A stretch of DNA of 64,000 bases. Origin: Rhynochetos jubatus (lineage: Eukaryota; Chordata; Aves; Eurypygiformes; Rhynochetidae). Position 1 is the stretch's first letter; every line of letters starts with the position of its first letter. Below the pieces are notes generated by a model. It did not search any database, was not told where the DNA came from, and saw nothing but the letters and a program-made list of their open reading frames with translations. The position numbers were made by a program, and so were the translations under genes. Where the stretch lies: the NCBI GenBank assembly GCA_027574665.1, contig CM050649.1, positions 64,136,150 to 64,200,149 of the forward strand. The letters are read 5' to 3'. Positions 1-23,100 of this stretch are shown in pieces.

Positions 1-200
1 CCCCCGCGTCCCGCCTCAGGCGCTCCCGCCTAAGCCCCCGTTCCCCAGTGTTTACATCCTCGCGGTAAAGCAGTACTTCAAGTCCCACAGCCTGTGCAGT
101 GAGGGGAAAGGGGCGTTCTAGGGGTACATGTCATGGCTTGCTGCTGCTGAATCCGGGCCCCACGCGCTTGCTGCGTGCCTCACAGCCGATAATGCCCCAG
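1..200. other. GC-rich left edge, possible NIPA2 5' CpG island
   Basis: The first 60 bases are markedly C/G-rich with several CpG dinucleotides, and the composition falls to AT-rich within about 200 bases. In human and other vertebrates NIPA2 lies just downstream of NIPA1 on the same strand. A minus-strand NIPA2 whose promoter sits at this edge and whose body lies to the left would fit. No NIPA2 coding exon is visible, so the assignment rests on gene order and base composition only. Confidence 0.3.
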
Positions 201-3200
201 GCAGTGTACTTGATGTACGTTAACGGACAAATGTTTCACCTCAGCTTACGGTGAAGACCCTGAAAACAGAACCGTACCAAGGTGCAGGCTTAAGAGGGCT
301 CTTGAGCTTCTTCAAAACTCTTCAAACAGTCCTTACAAAGCTGCCGTGTAACATGAGGTCCAGATAACCAGCGCTGCCAAAATACACGAGATGGCGCCGC
401 ATGGAACATGCAACTCTTCGAACAAAACGGGTGTTTTGTCACATCCCTTAGTGACAACAGTTTCTTCTTCCTTCCTTGGGCTTTGTGTTGACATGGCCAC
501 AGTCTGCACAAGCAGCTGTTTCAGTTTCTCTAGACTTGGGAAACAAAACTGGCAAAGCCACCTTGGCTTTCCCTCACGGGACACCTGTAACAAGGCCGCT
601 TCTCATCATGTTACCTGCTCTGTTCTTTCTCGTTAAAAATGGTACCTCACTTGGTCACAAAACCAAAATTTCTAGGCCACTCAAAGCAAATGAATAAGTT
701 TTAGGCCTATTTTATTCCCTAAGGCAACGTTCCGTTCCCCAGTTTATAACTAGTCCAGTACTCATAACACGAACGATGCACTTGTGGAGTAGTTGTTTAT
801 ATATACATATGTATGTATAGAAGAATACATTTTTTAATATATAAACCCCACAAAGCAATATGCAATTATTACCTATGTAATTACACATGAGGAGGCTGGC
901 TGCTCTGTGTTTTTACAAAATACCAAAACTTTAAACTCTTTGCAAAAGTTCAACAGCTGCTGACAAGTGTTTCTCAGATGGATTAAAAACTTTAAAAACC
1001 AATTTTACTACTTAAAACAGTACAGTATGAACTGGAGCATCTAAGTACTGACCTAAGACAGATCAAAGGGGCTACAGAAATTAATGTGCCTGTGATCATG
1101 CCAAACGCTGGAAACACACACACTAGATATTCCTGAGCAGAACAGTTACAATGTCTGAAGCAAGTGAATTTAGTCTGCCCCTTCCACTCTCCTCTCTTCA
1201 AAACCACCTGCCAGCCAACCTGAAACAATAATGAAGGGAATAAACACCTGAAAAGATTAACTGGACTCCTTTCAGCATTACAGACTCCTCGTGGGACTTC
1301 AGTCATTATCTGTTATCCTTTTCCTCATGTTTCTTCAGCTGCTAGTTCTGCTCAACATGCTGTCGTCTGGTCACACAAAATAGGAATTTTTTTTAAGAGC
1401 TCCCAATTTGGCACAAATCATTAAATCTTTACTTCAAAGCCAGGGGTTGTGCTTGATAACAGAAAATACTCAAAGCATCTCTGAAGAATTTACAACAGCA
1501 TGGTGTTTCAGGCATGGTTGATGAGTATCTGGAAAGAACTCCAAGTATCAGAGCAGTTGTAACCTGCCTAACCTAACCCATTCTTGACAGAACTACAAGC
1601 GCAAGCCATCGCTGAGCGCAATGAATTTCACAAGGGAGGTCAGCTAGTGCAGGTACTTTTTCAGGGCGCAGGATCTATTATGCGTACAAACATCTCGTAA
1701 GGTTTATACTTTACCTTTTAAACCTTTACCTTAGTAAGGTTCAAAAAGCACAAGGAGGCATAACGCCACCCGTACAACCACGGGAAACCTTATGGGGTTA
1801 GCGGGTAGTCCAGCTCACGTTGCATACCGAAGGACTCCCGTGCAGTAATTTCCGGCTGCGTGCGCGCAGTGAAGGGGCTGCGATAGAAGCCACTGTGCGC
1901 TGGCTGCCCGGGGCTGCTCCCTGGTACACAGTCCCTGGGCAGAACAGTGCCAGCTGGCAGAGTCTGAAAGCATCCCACCAGGGTGGTGAATCCAGCGAGG
2001 TCTGTACCTGGTAGAAAATTGATTAGGGACGCAGGCAGTCTAACAATGTCTCTGGTGGCCACGTCCCTTCTGCATTTAACAAAGATAAGCAGAACGAAGA
2101 AGACATATCTGAGTCTACTCGCACAGCAGTTGCACTGCCCAATTCAAGGGACTTAAGGGACTTTGCTTAAGACTTCAGCTCTCAGAACAAACCTTAAAAA
2201 AAAAAAATCAATGGGACACCTTTTTTTGGTCACTATCAGGTTTTGGTCTTTTAACACTCTTCCCGCATGAACTGTGTGGGTGAGATACATATACTCGGGA
2301 TTGATTATGTCCCAGACTTGCAATGATAATGGTGGCATAAATGGCATGCTTGCTTTTATGACAATGCTGCCCTACAGGCCCAAGTGCAGAAGTGCACAAG
2401 AAAAGAGAGTTGAATTTTCCTGCTAAAAATGTGTTCTCAAAATACGTACTCCTATTTACTTAAAAATCAGAGATGCTGCATCTAGAAAGGAAAGCCTCTT
2501 TAGTTTTCTGGTCTTTGTGCGTTGCATTACTATCATCAACACCTTCAAAAATAAAATTGTGATGACATACCCAGTAAAGAATCCATGCCGATCTTTCTCA
2601 CTGCCCACAAACATTTTATATTGGAGAGGAGCAAATTTCCTTGTTTAATAATAACAACCCTTAATTGTGACCAGCAGTAACACTGATGCATAGCCTAAAA
2701 CACAAGTGCAAAGACAGAAAGAGTTCTTAATTATAAATCCCACCATTAAAAAACAAACAAAGAAGCTAACCCCCCCATATCTGCGTCATATATTTACCAG
2801 TACCTGATGTGAGGAGCTAGGAATTTCAGATGAAGGATCAGATGGGCAGCCACTGTGATTTTCCAAGTGATTCCTTCTGCAGGAAGCTCTCGTGACAGTA
2901 AACTAGGCTGGTGACACAGACTTCCTTACAGCTGTTGCCACTCGATGCACACCCAAGCATGGAGTAGATCTTGAAATAAAAGCTCTGTGTAGCAAGTAGC
3001 CAAGGTACAAGCACCCACGGACAGAACACGTGGTAACCCTTAAGACACAGTTTGAAGTGACTGAGGCCCCCACAAACATTTCTGCCACAGAAGCGTTCGT
3101 TTTACCTGTGAGCAAGCTGCAATACAATGGAGACATTAATGTGCGATCATTCATGTGATCTGTACACATGAAAGAATCTGCTACTCTCTGTAACAGCAAG

Positions 3201-3334
3201 GCTGCTATTTTATTAGAAGGTATTGGAAATAGTTTGGGCTTAGGAATTGATATTAGGGTGCACAGCAGCTAGACATGTGGAAAACTGATCCCCCCCCCCC
3301 GTGTGATAAAGAGGAGGAGTCATGAAACAAGCGT
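201..3334. other. Spacer between NIPA1 3' end and left edge; no gene seen
   Basis: AT-rich single-copy-looking DNA. All open frames are short (under about 105 codons) and none resembles a known protein. A run of about ten C residues lies near 3290-3300. No CR1 or LTR similarity was recognised here. Confidence 0.5.
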
Positions 3335-6300
3335 TGAGCTAGAAATAAATCATTTATTTTAAAACAATACAGGTTAATAAATAGATTAGTTATCAGAAAA
3401 CTTAATAAATAGCCTTTTATAATTTACACAAGGCAAATACAACATGCCTATAACTATTTCTTAAAAAGCAAAGAGAGTAAGCTTGACTTGTAAGCCATTA
3501 ACAAATCTATATATACATTATTTGGAAGCTAATAAAATAAACCATTTTTATGTAATCTGTAGTAACTATATTGCAATAGCATTGAAGCAACCAAACCTGA
3601 CACTGTATGTTTGTTGCCATCCACCTTTTGCCCATATCCCACTAGAGCTATTTTTTACATTCCAGGGAAAAAAAAGAAAAGTAAGTTAAAAAAAAACCCA
3701 AAAGAGCAAAAGTTCCACAGTTGAAATAAAGGATTTAACTTCAAAATACCCTTCTGTGTAATATTTTCCACTCTGTAGAGCAACTGTCGGGGGAACACAA
3801 CAAAAACAATTAAAAAATTATTTGCAGCTTATAAAAACAATTTCTTAATCCATAAGGTTTCAACACTGCTGTCTGAAACACTTGGTCAGTGGTAATAATA
3901 ACTGTTGACATCATTGGTGCCTAACGTGGTACACACTAAAATTCTGCCTCACTTCAGCCCATATTCAGTAGCACCAAAGAGTTATTACAAAGACTCTGTA
4001 AAGAAAAGATAACAGGTAACAGATAAACATTTGATAACATTTGATTTAACAGCAAATCTTCAGCAGTTACACTGTCTCAAGACAACCGAGGAAGACCTGT
4101 AGAATCCTTGATGGTTTATATTTACGGAACAAGGTGAGGGGGGTACAACGTGCAAACAATGGCCCATTTTAAGCGCCCCATGTTTACTAACCCCAAATCT
4201 GTCTTCAAATACAAACTCTCTTATTTTTAAATAAAAGGGAAGGCTAAACCTCAGGTTCTAGTATTTCAACAAATAAAATCCAGTGTTTTCATTTTTCAGT
4301 GCTAGTTACTTCAGAAAAAATAGAGATGTTCAGTATAAACCGAGATTATTAATAGGAAGCCTCACTTGTCAAACCGTGACGTGACAGGTTCTTACTAACG
4401 TTAGTTGCGGCTCGCTAATAAATAAGCTCTATTTACACATACAGAATCCTGGAAAGTCAATACAGCAGATAACTTGCTTAGGTATTTTTCTTTTGTACAT
4501 AAGTATTTAAGGTGTAACAAATGGTTTTTTGGTTGTATCAAAAAGGTTTCTATACTCCTACTGAACGTTTGAGGGATCTTTTTTGTTTGACACCTAGTAA
4601 AGATTGTGACTGACACGTAAATCCTCCATACACTGAAGGGATAATGATCAGAGAGCTATCTTCAAGTGAGTACCAAGTAAGTATATTTGGTGAGTACAAC
4701 AGAAGGCAGACATACAGAAAGAAACGCCTTTCATGTGGATTTGAATTTAATTCAAATGCATCCCACCACTGTAACGAGTCCACTTTTTTATGTGTAGCCT
4801 CTCCCACTTCTACGTTGGAATCAGAACTGAAGTCACCTGGCTCGTAGCTATCGACAGACGTAATGCAAAGAGAACGTGAAAAGGGCAGGCCCGTGAAGGA
4901 CACCAAAACTCAGGAGACAGCCATGCACATTTGCTCCCTGAGATGATGGAACTCAGATATCTGTCTTATTCAATGTGCTTACTTGTCAAAGGGGTGGGGA
5001 AAAAAAAATAAAAGAGGGAATGGCTAAAATTCAACTTCCACAGTGCCCCCTTTTAAATCAGAAAAGCAATGGGACTAAAAAAGGTAGGACACCTAAAAGG
5101 AGGAGGGTGTGGGATGTTGGGGGCGGGGGTGGGTGGCAGAGTCATATCAACAGTGACAACAGAAAATGCTAATACGCTTCTAAAGTTAGAACTGAACCAG
5201 ATCTAGGTGCAGCAGAACTCAGAAGAACACTGCTACATACTGAACAACACAGCAAAAATAAAGTTTTCCATTATTTAGCATTGGTGATGTAAAAGGCTGC
5301 AGATGTAAGTGACATGCAAGGCCACGAGAATTTCTTTCACCTTACGTGCTGGCTTTTGACACGTCGGTTTTAAGCAGCAAGGTTAGCTAGACATCTCTAG
5401 AAAGCCCATCACAGATGAGGAGATGCTGGGGAGAAGCGAAGAAACCTATGCAGACATTCACCAGCTGTGAGGATGGTCAGAGGACCACGGAACACGGCTG
5501 CTACTTTACTCTTACTCTGCGTAGGGAGCGCTTATCAAGTAAACTCGTGTGTGTGATGCAGGAAATGCCAAGGTTGAGACAGGGCCGTCAAGTTATTTTG
5601 GATCTGATATTCAATGATAGTTTGCATATACATCTAACATACTAGGATAGGCACTTTCTAAACAAATAGGCATGAATTTTAAACCAATTTTAAACAAATA
5701 TGGTCAAAGGAGGACTCAGATGAGACCACAGCCATTTCCATTCTAACCTAGATTTTTACTGAAGTCTTCAGAGATTACAGGCTAGTACAAAACCGATGTG
5801 CAACTCATGACCTCTGAATGCAAATTTTGACTGCTTCAGAAAACAACAAACATTGTTTTTAAAAGTAGGTCACCACAGGTGTCATAACTTATGTACAGTT
5901 CAGGTTTTGATCAGAAAAAGGGAATTAATAGGACAAAACATAACTGTCTGCTGACAACCAAGGCACTATCTACCAATCAATAATGGATAGATGTTGGTTT
6001 TAACCAGCTTTCATAGTCCAATTCCCCTCATCTACGATTCTCAAGCTTTCTAGAAACCCTACAGAACATGTGAAAACCCATGAAGATGGCCTTTTCTCTG
6101 CTAGCGCTATTTTATTTCACCAAGATAGCCAGTTTCCCTGCTGGCCTACAACAATGTGCCTTTGGGTCAACTCAAGGCACACCCTCCCTCCCCCCAAGTC
6201 TGGAGTTATAAAACGAGCTTCCAACAACATAGTGGGGCTCTTGCTCCCTCAGAACAGTCCCTTCAGAATACTCTGTTTTTAGGATTCACTGTTCACAATT

Positions 6301-8198
6301 ATTGCTGCCATCAGAAGGACTTACAACATTCCTTTTCAATGAAAATAGAGGCTAAGTTTTAAGGTAACCTTAATTCAGGTCAACAAAGATGTCGTGAGAG
6401 TGGACAGCATCACTGCCTGTTACTGTCTGCATTGCTCCCAGCCAGCCACAAAGCTACATTCATGCTTCCTTGGTAGAGCGTCAAAACTTTTTCAGGTGCT
6501 GTCTCGTAATCACGTTGGGGTTTTTTGTTTGTTTCTAGAGACGTTCTGAACTAGAGATGTTGAGTTCCACTGCACCCTTCCATTTTTGTACGTAAATGGG
6601 AACCAACATTCATTACTTTTCAAGCTTTCCTTACAAGTCTTTGACTTGTGCTAACTACCAAAAGAAGATTAACATGAAAACATACACACGTGAAAAAATA
6701 CAACATGGAAAAGAAAGAGGAAATAAAGAGGTTTTTTTTCAATATTCTCTAAATGGTTTAAACTGAACAGTTCAGAATCATTCCAATCACAGCTTAAGCT
6801 GTTTGTATTACTTGTAACAATATTATTGCTGAACTGTTCACACAGGTCTGTACGTTACCACCTCTGAATGTATATCCCTGTTGGTCATCTGAAACTCAGC
6901 ACTCTGAATGCCTATACTCTTTCAGCCCTTTAACCTCCTTTTCCAATGTGATAAGATTATCAGCCCATCTTTTTTTGAGCTATGAGAAATCTCATTCTTT
7001 CTCAAGTTTCTTTTTTTGTTCATTTGTTTGTGGTCCCTGCTTACTAGCTACTTCACAAAATGGTTTTCTGTATTTAGCCACTTAACTGAAATACAGGTAT
7101 GCTGGACTGCTTTAAAAAGAATCCTCCCGGAAATTACCTCTTCCCATTAGGACTATGGGTTTTTCAGAAGTTGTCAAGGCAACTAAGGGTTTCAGATCAG
7201 GTTTGTAAATTCTTTCAAAAATGTGCGGCTCCTCTTGGATGCTTTAAATGTTTAGAATTTGAACACAGTCCAACGCTATAGACAGTGAAACAGAATTATT
7301 AAACCACTATAGGCCACCTGAAACAAATACATTCACGTTTACGCAGTATTTTTTGGATTACAAAGGCACTGAAATAGTTCTGAGCTGCTTACTAATAACC
7401 ACCATATAGGCAACGAGTCTGTGCGTCGTTTCCACATCCTTCACAGTCTTTGTCTGCTCCCAATTGAAAACTCTCAGATGAACGCGGTATGTCTTAATGC
7501 ACATAAGTTACAAATTAAAACGCATACCTGGACACTACCATCAGCTGCTAAGTAATTAGTGGAAGATTTTTAAGGGTCCGCCGTTCTGAATAAAGAACTC
7601 AATTTAAAACTCTCCGGTGTCTTCACCGCATGGCAGACCAAGCTGCCGAGACAGTCACTAAAAAGGACAAATCTGCAGTCCATGGTTCAAACAACATTTG
7701 TCTCAGAATTCACAGCCTTGACGGTGAACACATTGCTATATTGAGATTAACAAACTGTTCCACTCACTTTCCCTGCCCTCCCCCCGCCAGATGCCTAGGT
7801 ATACATCACTCATGAAAGGTGTCAGATTGAGTGCATTGGAAACTGATGTTCTCTGCCCCCCAGAAACGGTACCTCAGAAGCCACAATACAAGCTCTCACA
7901 CACAGGTCTATCAGAATACTCCCAGATCTTTTCTGATGGATTACCTTTTACAGTAAGGAAGTACATCGGTCTCTATGCTGACTCAATCAGTGGTTCCAAT
8001 TAAGGTAATTTATTGTGTTGACTGGGGCACATGGACAACTCTTCCTTTGAAACTGGATGGAGGCCTCCAATTCATTCACGTAGGCCACCAAACTGTCAGA
8101 AGGTAAGTACCAACCTGAACCACATTTGAATCAGTGACCTAGAAATGAAAGGCTCTGCATCCTTCCCTGAGCCATCCAGTTTCCCCTCAAAAAATATT
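3335..8198 (-). other. NIPA1: Probable long 3' UTR of NIPA1
   Basis: The region follows the TAA stop of NIPA1 on the minus strand. It has no competing coding frame and no recognisable transposon over nearly 5 kb, which is notable because intergenic DNA elsewhere in this window is littered with CR1 and LTR copies. The length agrees with the long 3' UTR known for mammalian NIPA1. A G-rich stretch on the opposite strand at about 5107-5138 is the only low-complexity feature of note. The left boundary is set by a poly(A) hexamer and is approximate. Confidence 0.6.
3353..3358 (-). terminator. NIPA1: Candidate NIPA1 poly(A) signal AATAAA
   Basis: On the minus strand an AATAAA hexamer falls in an A/T-rich stretch about 4.84 kb past the NIPA1 stop codon. 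Cleavage would be expected 10-30 bases further on, near 3325-3345. Human NIPA1 mRNA is also known for a very long 3' UTR (around 5 kb). The hexamer is seen; its use as the main site is inferred, and nearer alternative sites may exist. Confidence 0.45.
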
Positions 8199-19358
<11,160 letters not shown>

Positions 19359-19435
19359 CGCCCCGCCGAGAGCTGCTGGCACGGCGGCGGCCCGGGCCCA
19401 GCGCACCCGGCAGCGGCTCTGCGCCGGGACCCGCC

Positions 19436-19485
19436 CTGCGCTGCGCTGCGCTGCGCCGAGCCGAGCCGAGCCGAGCCGAGCTGCG
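19436..19485. repeat. Pentanucleotide repeats (CTGCG)4(CCGAG)5CTGCG
   Basis: Four exact CTGCG units are followed by five exact CCGAG units and one more CTGCG. The block begins 78 bases upstream of the NIPA1 start codon at 19358 and so probably lies in the 5' UTR or core promoter. It is a simple-sequence block likely to vary in length between individuals. Confidence 0.9.
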
Positions 19486-19573
19486 CGACCCGCCCCGCCG
19501 GGGGCGGCTCCGGGCGGGCACCGGCGGCCGCCGCGGCTCCTGGCGCCCGTCCCGTGCGGGGACGGCAGAAGGA

Positions 19574-19581
19574 TGACGTCA
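19574..19581. promoter_or_regulatory. Palindromic CRE, TGACGTCA (proximal)
   Basis: A perfect 8-base cAMP response element, the consensus for CREB/ATF family dimers, about 216 bases upstream of the NIPA1 start codon. Full CREs near promoters are commonly functional when unmethylated. Binding is not shown by sequence alone. Confidence 0.7.
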
Positions 19582-19614
19582 TACCAGCGGCATTTCCCCC
19601 CACCCCCCGCGCTC

Positions 19615-19622
19615 TGACGTCA
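19615..19622. promoter_or_regulatory. Palindromic CRE, TGACGTCA (distal)
   Basis: A second perfect CRE, 41 bases from the first, about 257 bases upstream of the NIPA1 start codon. The spacing is close to four helical turns, so both sites would face the same side of the DNA. Confidence 0.7.
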
Positions 19623-19774
19623 CGGCGCCCCCTTTCTCCGCGACCCCCGTGCCGGTCCCAGTGGCGCTGCTGGCACCGGGCGGGGGGTGGCGAAGCAGAG
19701 GCTGCGGTCCTCGCCGGAGGGAGCCGCGAGCGCCCGTGGGCTGGGGGGACGCAGGAGGACGTGCAGGGGGTGCG

Positions 19775-19846
19775 GGAGGACAGGGGGATGCGGGAGGACA
19801 GGGGGATGCGGCAGGACAGAGGGATGCGGCAGGACAGGGGGATGCG
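19775..19846. repeat. 18-bp minisatellite, four copies
   Basis: Four tandem units of the pattern GGAGGACAGGGGGATGCG, with only G/C and G/A changes between copies. A degenerate related unit precedes them. It lies in the distal part of the NIPA1 CpG island and explains the repeated GMRQDR-like and PHPPVL-like peptides in frames through it. Confidence 0.9.
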
Positions 19847-20120
19847 AGATGTGCACAAGGGTTTCTGGCGTGGAACCGCTCCGCCTTTGCCGTGGGGTTT
19901 CAAACTTGCGGCGGCTGCCCGGCCCGGCGGAGGACACGGTGCGTGGCGGCGGCTGGGCAGGAGCGAGGCAAAGGCCGGGCGAGGGGGGTCGAGGCCGCCG
20001 TTGCAGCCCCCACCCGTGACCCGGAGCTGCGGCTCGATCCACCCCGCCTCCGGCTGGGTCAATGTGCTGGGCAAAGCCGAGGAGTCGGGGAGTGGGTGTG
20101 TGGCTACAGGCTGGGAAAGC

Positions 20121-23100
20121 TCGGCCCCTGCCAGGGGTCGTGCAGGTTGCCTGAAAACTGTGGGGTCCATAATGACTCCAGTTTTCATCCGGCAGTAAAT
20201 CCCACAATCTGCACTGATTTCCAGGAAAAAGCACACTCTCCTAATGGCCCTGGACAAGGTCAACTGCTCAAAATCACAAGTCTCCCAGCCTCTCTCCGCT
20301 ATCATTCAGCAACTTCCAGGTTCTGGGAGAGCAAGAAGTCGTGGAGAAGTGCTGGAGGTCCCCCTGGCAGCATTACCCCACGGCCGTTGTGGACGTAGCA
20401 AATGGTGAAGTTTGAACTCAGCCTCCCAAAGCATGAAGTGCTGAGCTGAAAGCAATATCTTCCTTGCTAGGCAGAAATATTTTGTAGCACGTATTTAGTT
20501 GCGGTTCTTTCTGTTCCCAGATCCGTGTTGAAATAAATCAATCCGTAACCGGATTGCTGCGGCAATATCCGTCAAAGGAAATGGGATACGTTATCTTGGC
20601 TTGGCGTAATGAAAGTGGACATTTTTGTCATTCGTAACAATTGGGCATATTCTTTAGCGTGAATTTCATAATTTGCAGAAAAACAGAGCTTCGAGAAGAA
20701 GCGAACTCCTGAAAATGTTTCTCTCGTTAGCGCATTTCTCAGTTTGCCTACATTGCTTGAGGCAGCCGTCCTGGGAAGGCACAGGAAAGCTGCATATTGC
20801 AGGTTTTGTTCAGGTTTAACAGCAAGAAGATGTAATACTATTGCATTATTGACCATATTTTCACCTAGGTTGATTCCTCAGGTCACTGTATAAATATTTA
20901 ATGCTATGGAAGAGAGGAATCATCCTTGTGAGACTCACAAGACCTGCAAAATGAGAACACAGGAGGTGGAAGAACAGTTATCCATAGCAACCCTTGGAAA
21001 CAAAGATAGAGGTGAAGACGAATACAGGCTAATTATAAATATCCATTTCTGATCTATATACAGCCTGGTAACATGCAGAGTGAAATTTATTACAGGAAAT
21101 AATTTATGCTTGCACAGTGGAAAAACGATACACGTTTAACAGCCTTTGCACCTAATTGTCAGGCAAGTTTCTAAACAAAGCTCAAACCTGACTAATATTT
21201 CTATTCAAAATCTCTCTCTAGTGTGGTGGAAGAGAGACAAAACCACTAGATCTCAAGAAAACAGTTTATTTCCCTCTAGGCGTGTCATTTTAATCTCCTA
21301 ATTGTAAAATTTACATATGCCTTTCTGAAGTATGTATGTGGATAAGGCTTCATCTGCCTTATCCAGTTAGTTGTAGTGTTCTTAAGGACAGTCACAGTGA
21401 GCACAGTGCTGACAAATATGAACTTTGCAAATAGCTTGAAAAACAGAGCCTGACTTCACTAATGTCTTATAAGATTGCGTGATGCAAAAAAGATCTGGAT
21501 TATCCAGTTTACAAACATTAGACTAAAACATAAAGGTACCTCAAAGATAACGGCTGTTACCATTCCTTGAATGGAAATTAGATGACCTTCCCTAAACCAT
21601 TACATGTATCCAGTATATAAGCTCCTAAATTCTTCTTCTGAGATGGAGTTTTGTTGTGATAGCGTCGTTCCTCCCGCAGAAGTTGTGTCCTCACGCTCGC
21701 AGTACTGCAACCCAACGTGCGCTGGGTTAGTTTGGCTTGTATGTTGCAATTCTGCAGTATTACTGATGTCACAGCCGTCTGATATCTCATGAACACATAA
21801 ATTGCACAGGAGGAACCACAGATGGATGTGGCATTTCCTCCAACAAGCTCTGCTCCTCTCCATCAGGCTTACCCAACTCCAGTCTAAGCACTCATAGTGC
21901 TTACACACCTGTTGGCCACTTGTTGCTTAATTCTAGCAGTATGGGAGAGGTGGTGTAAAAAGCGTACAGTTTGCTTTCTAGAAGTAGGTAACCACTCTGG
22001 TAGAGTATGGGTGTTCAGGATCCGTCAAGAGGCACGAGCAGTAGGGCTCCTACCCAGAGGAAGGGGTGAGGGATGGAGGTAGGTCTCTGGGAAGTGAGTG
22101 AGCAAAGATGGCAGAGGTTCCACCTTATTTTCATGTGGGTGATGGACCTTCTCTTATTAGGATTGGTTTTTCCCTTATCCGTAGAGGAAGAAAAATGCTT
22201 GTGCCTGATCCAAAGGCGTGTACTGTTTCCTCTGTAATGGCTTGGATTCCTCTGTTATGTTTGTCTTACGTATGTAAAATAAAAATGATGAATTTTTTTT
22301 TTTAATTAAAGCAGTTGCTGGGGTGTTTTATCTATGCTGGGGGAAAATCAGACCATTCTGAATCTGACATAGAATGAGAACACAGTAGCTGTGCCCAGAA
22401 GATAATCTGAAGCTCCTTATTAAAATAGCTGGAGAGCAGTGTGGAAGTTTACCAACAGCTGTATCCGACCCTAAGGCAACAGAAGTAACTCTGCTTGGCA
22501 GGAGCACTATAGAGCTCCACTTTGTCAGCAACTGCAGTAGTAGGAACGGAGACTGCAAAGAGAACCAGTGGCAATCCTTGCTGGTTTTTCCCAGCTCTTG
22601 AGAACCAAAGACCACAGTAAGGGCAGTAATATGAAAACTTGCGTAATGGTCCACTGAACCTGGGCCTGAAGATGACCTAAAATTCCTTCCTAAGGAGCCT
22701 TGAGCAGTCGCTTAGAGTATAAACTTTGGTGTCAGTGGGTCCTTCTTTGGGAAGGAAGTGGTTTGAATCTTGGTTATAATCCAGCTGGATTATATGGGAG
22801 GTCACACAAGCTTCCGTGTTCGCTCTGTCCTATGGGTTACAAGAGGACAGGCAGCCTTTGGGGCATAGTGGCTCTCTTCCAGGGCGGAAGAACAGGCTGC
22901 AAATCAGCACAATCCAGTGCAGCCTGAAACTGAGTGGAAAAGTGAGGGCAGGTTAGGTTTCCTCTGTTAAAGGGTCCAAGGTTCATGCACTGGAGCTTGT
23001 TATCGGTGTGCAATTTTAAAGCCAGGACTGGATGAGTAACAAAGGCTCGCTGTCAGTTTTGCCCATGGAAGACAAATTCCCTGCTAAATGACAGCGGCCT

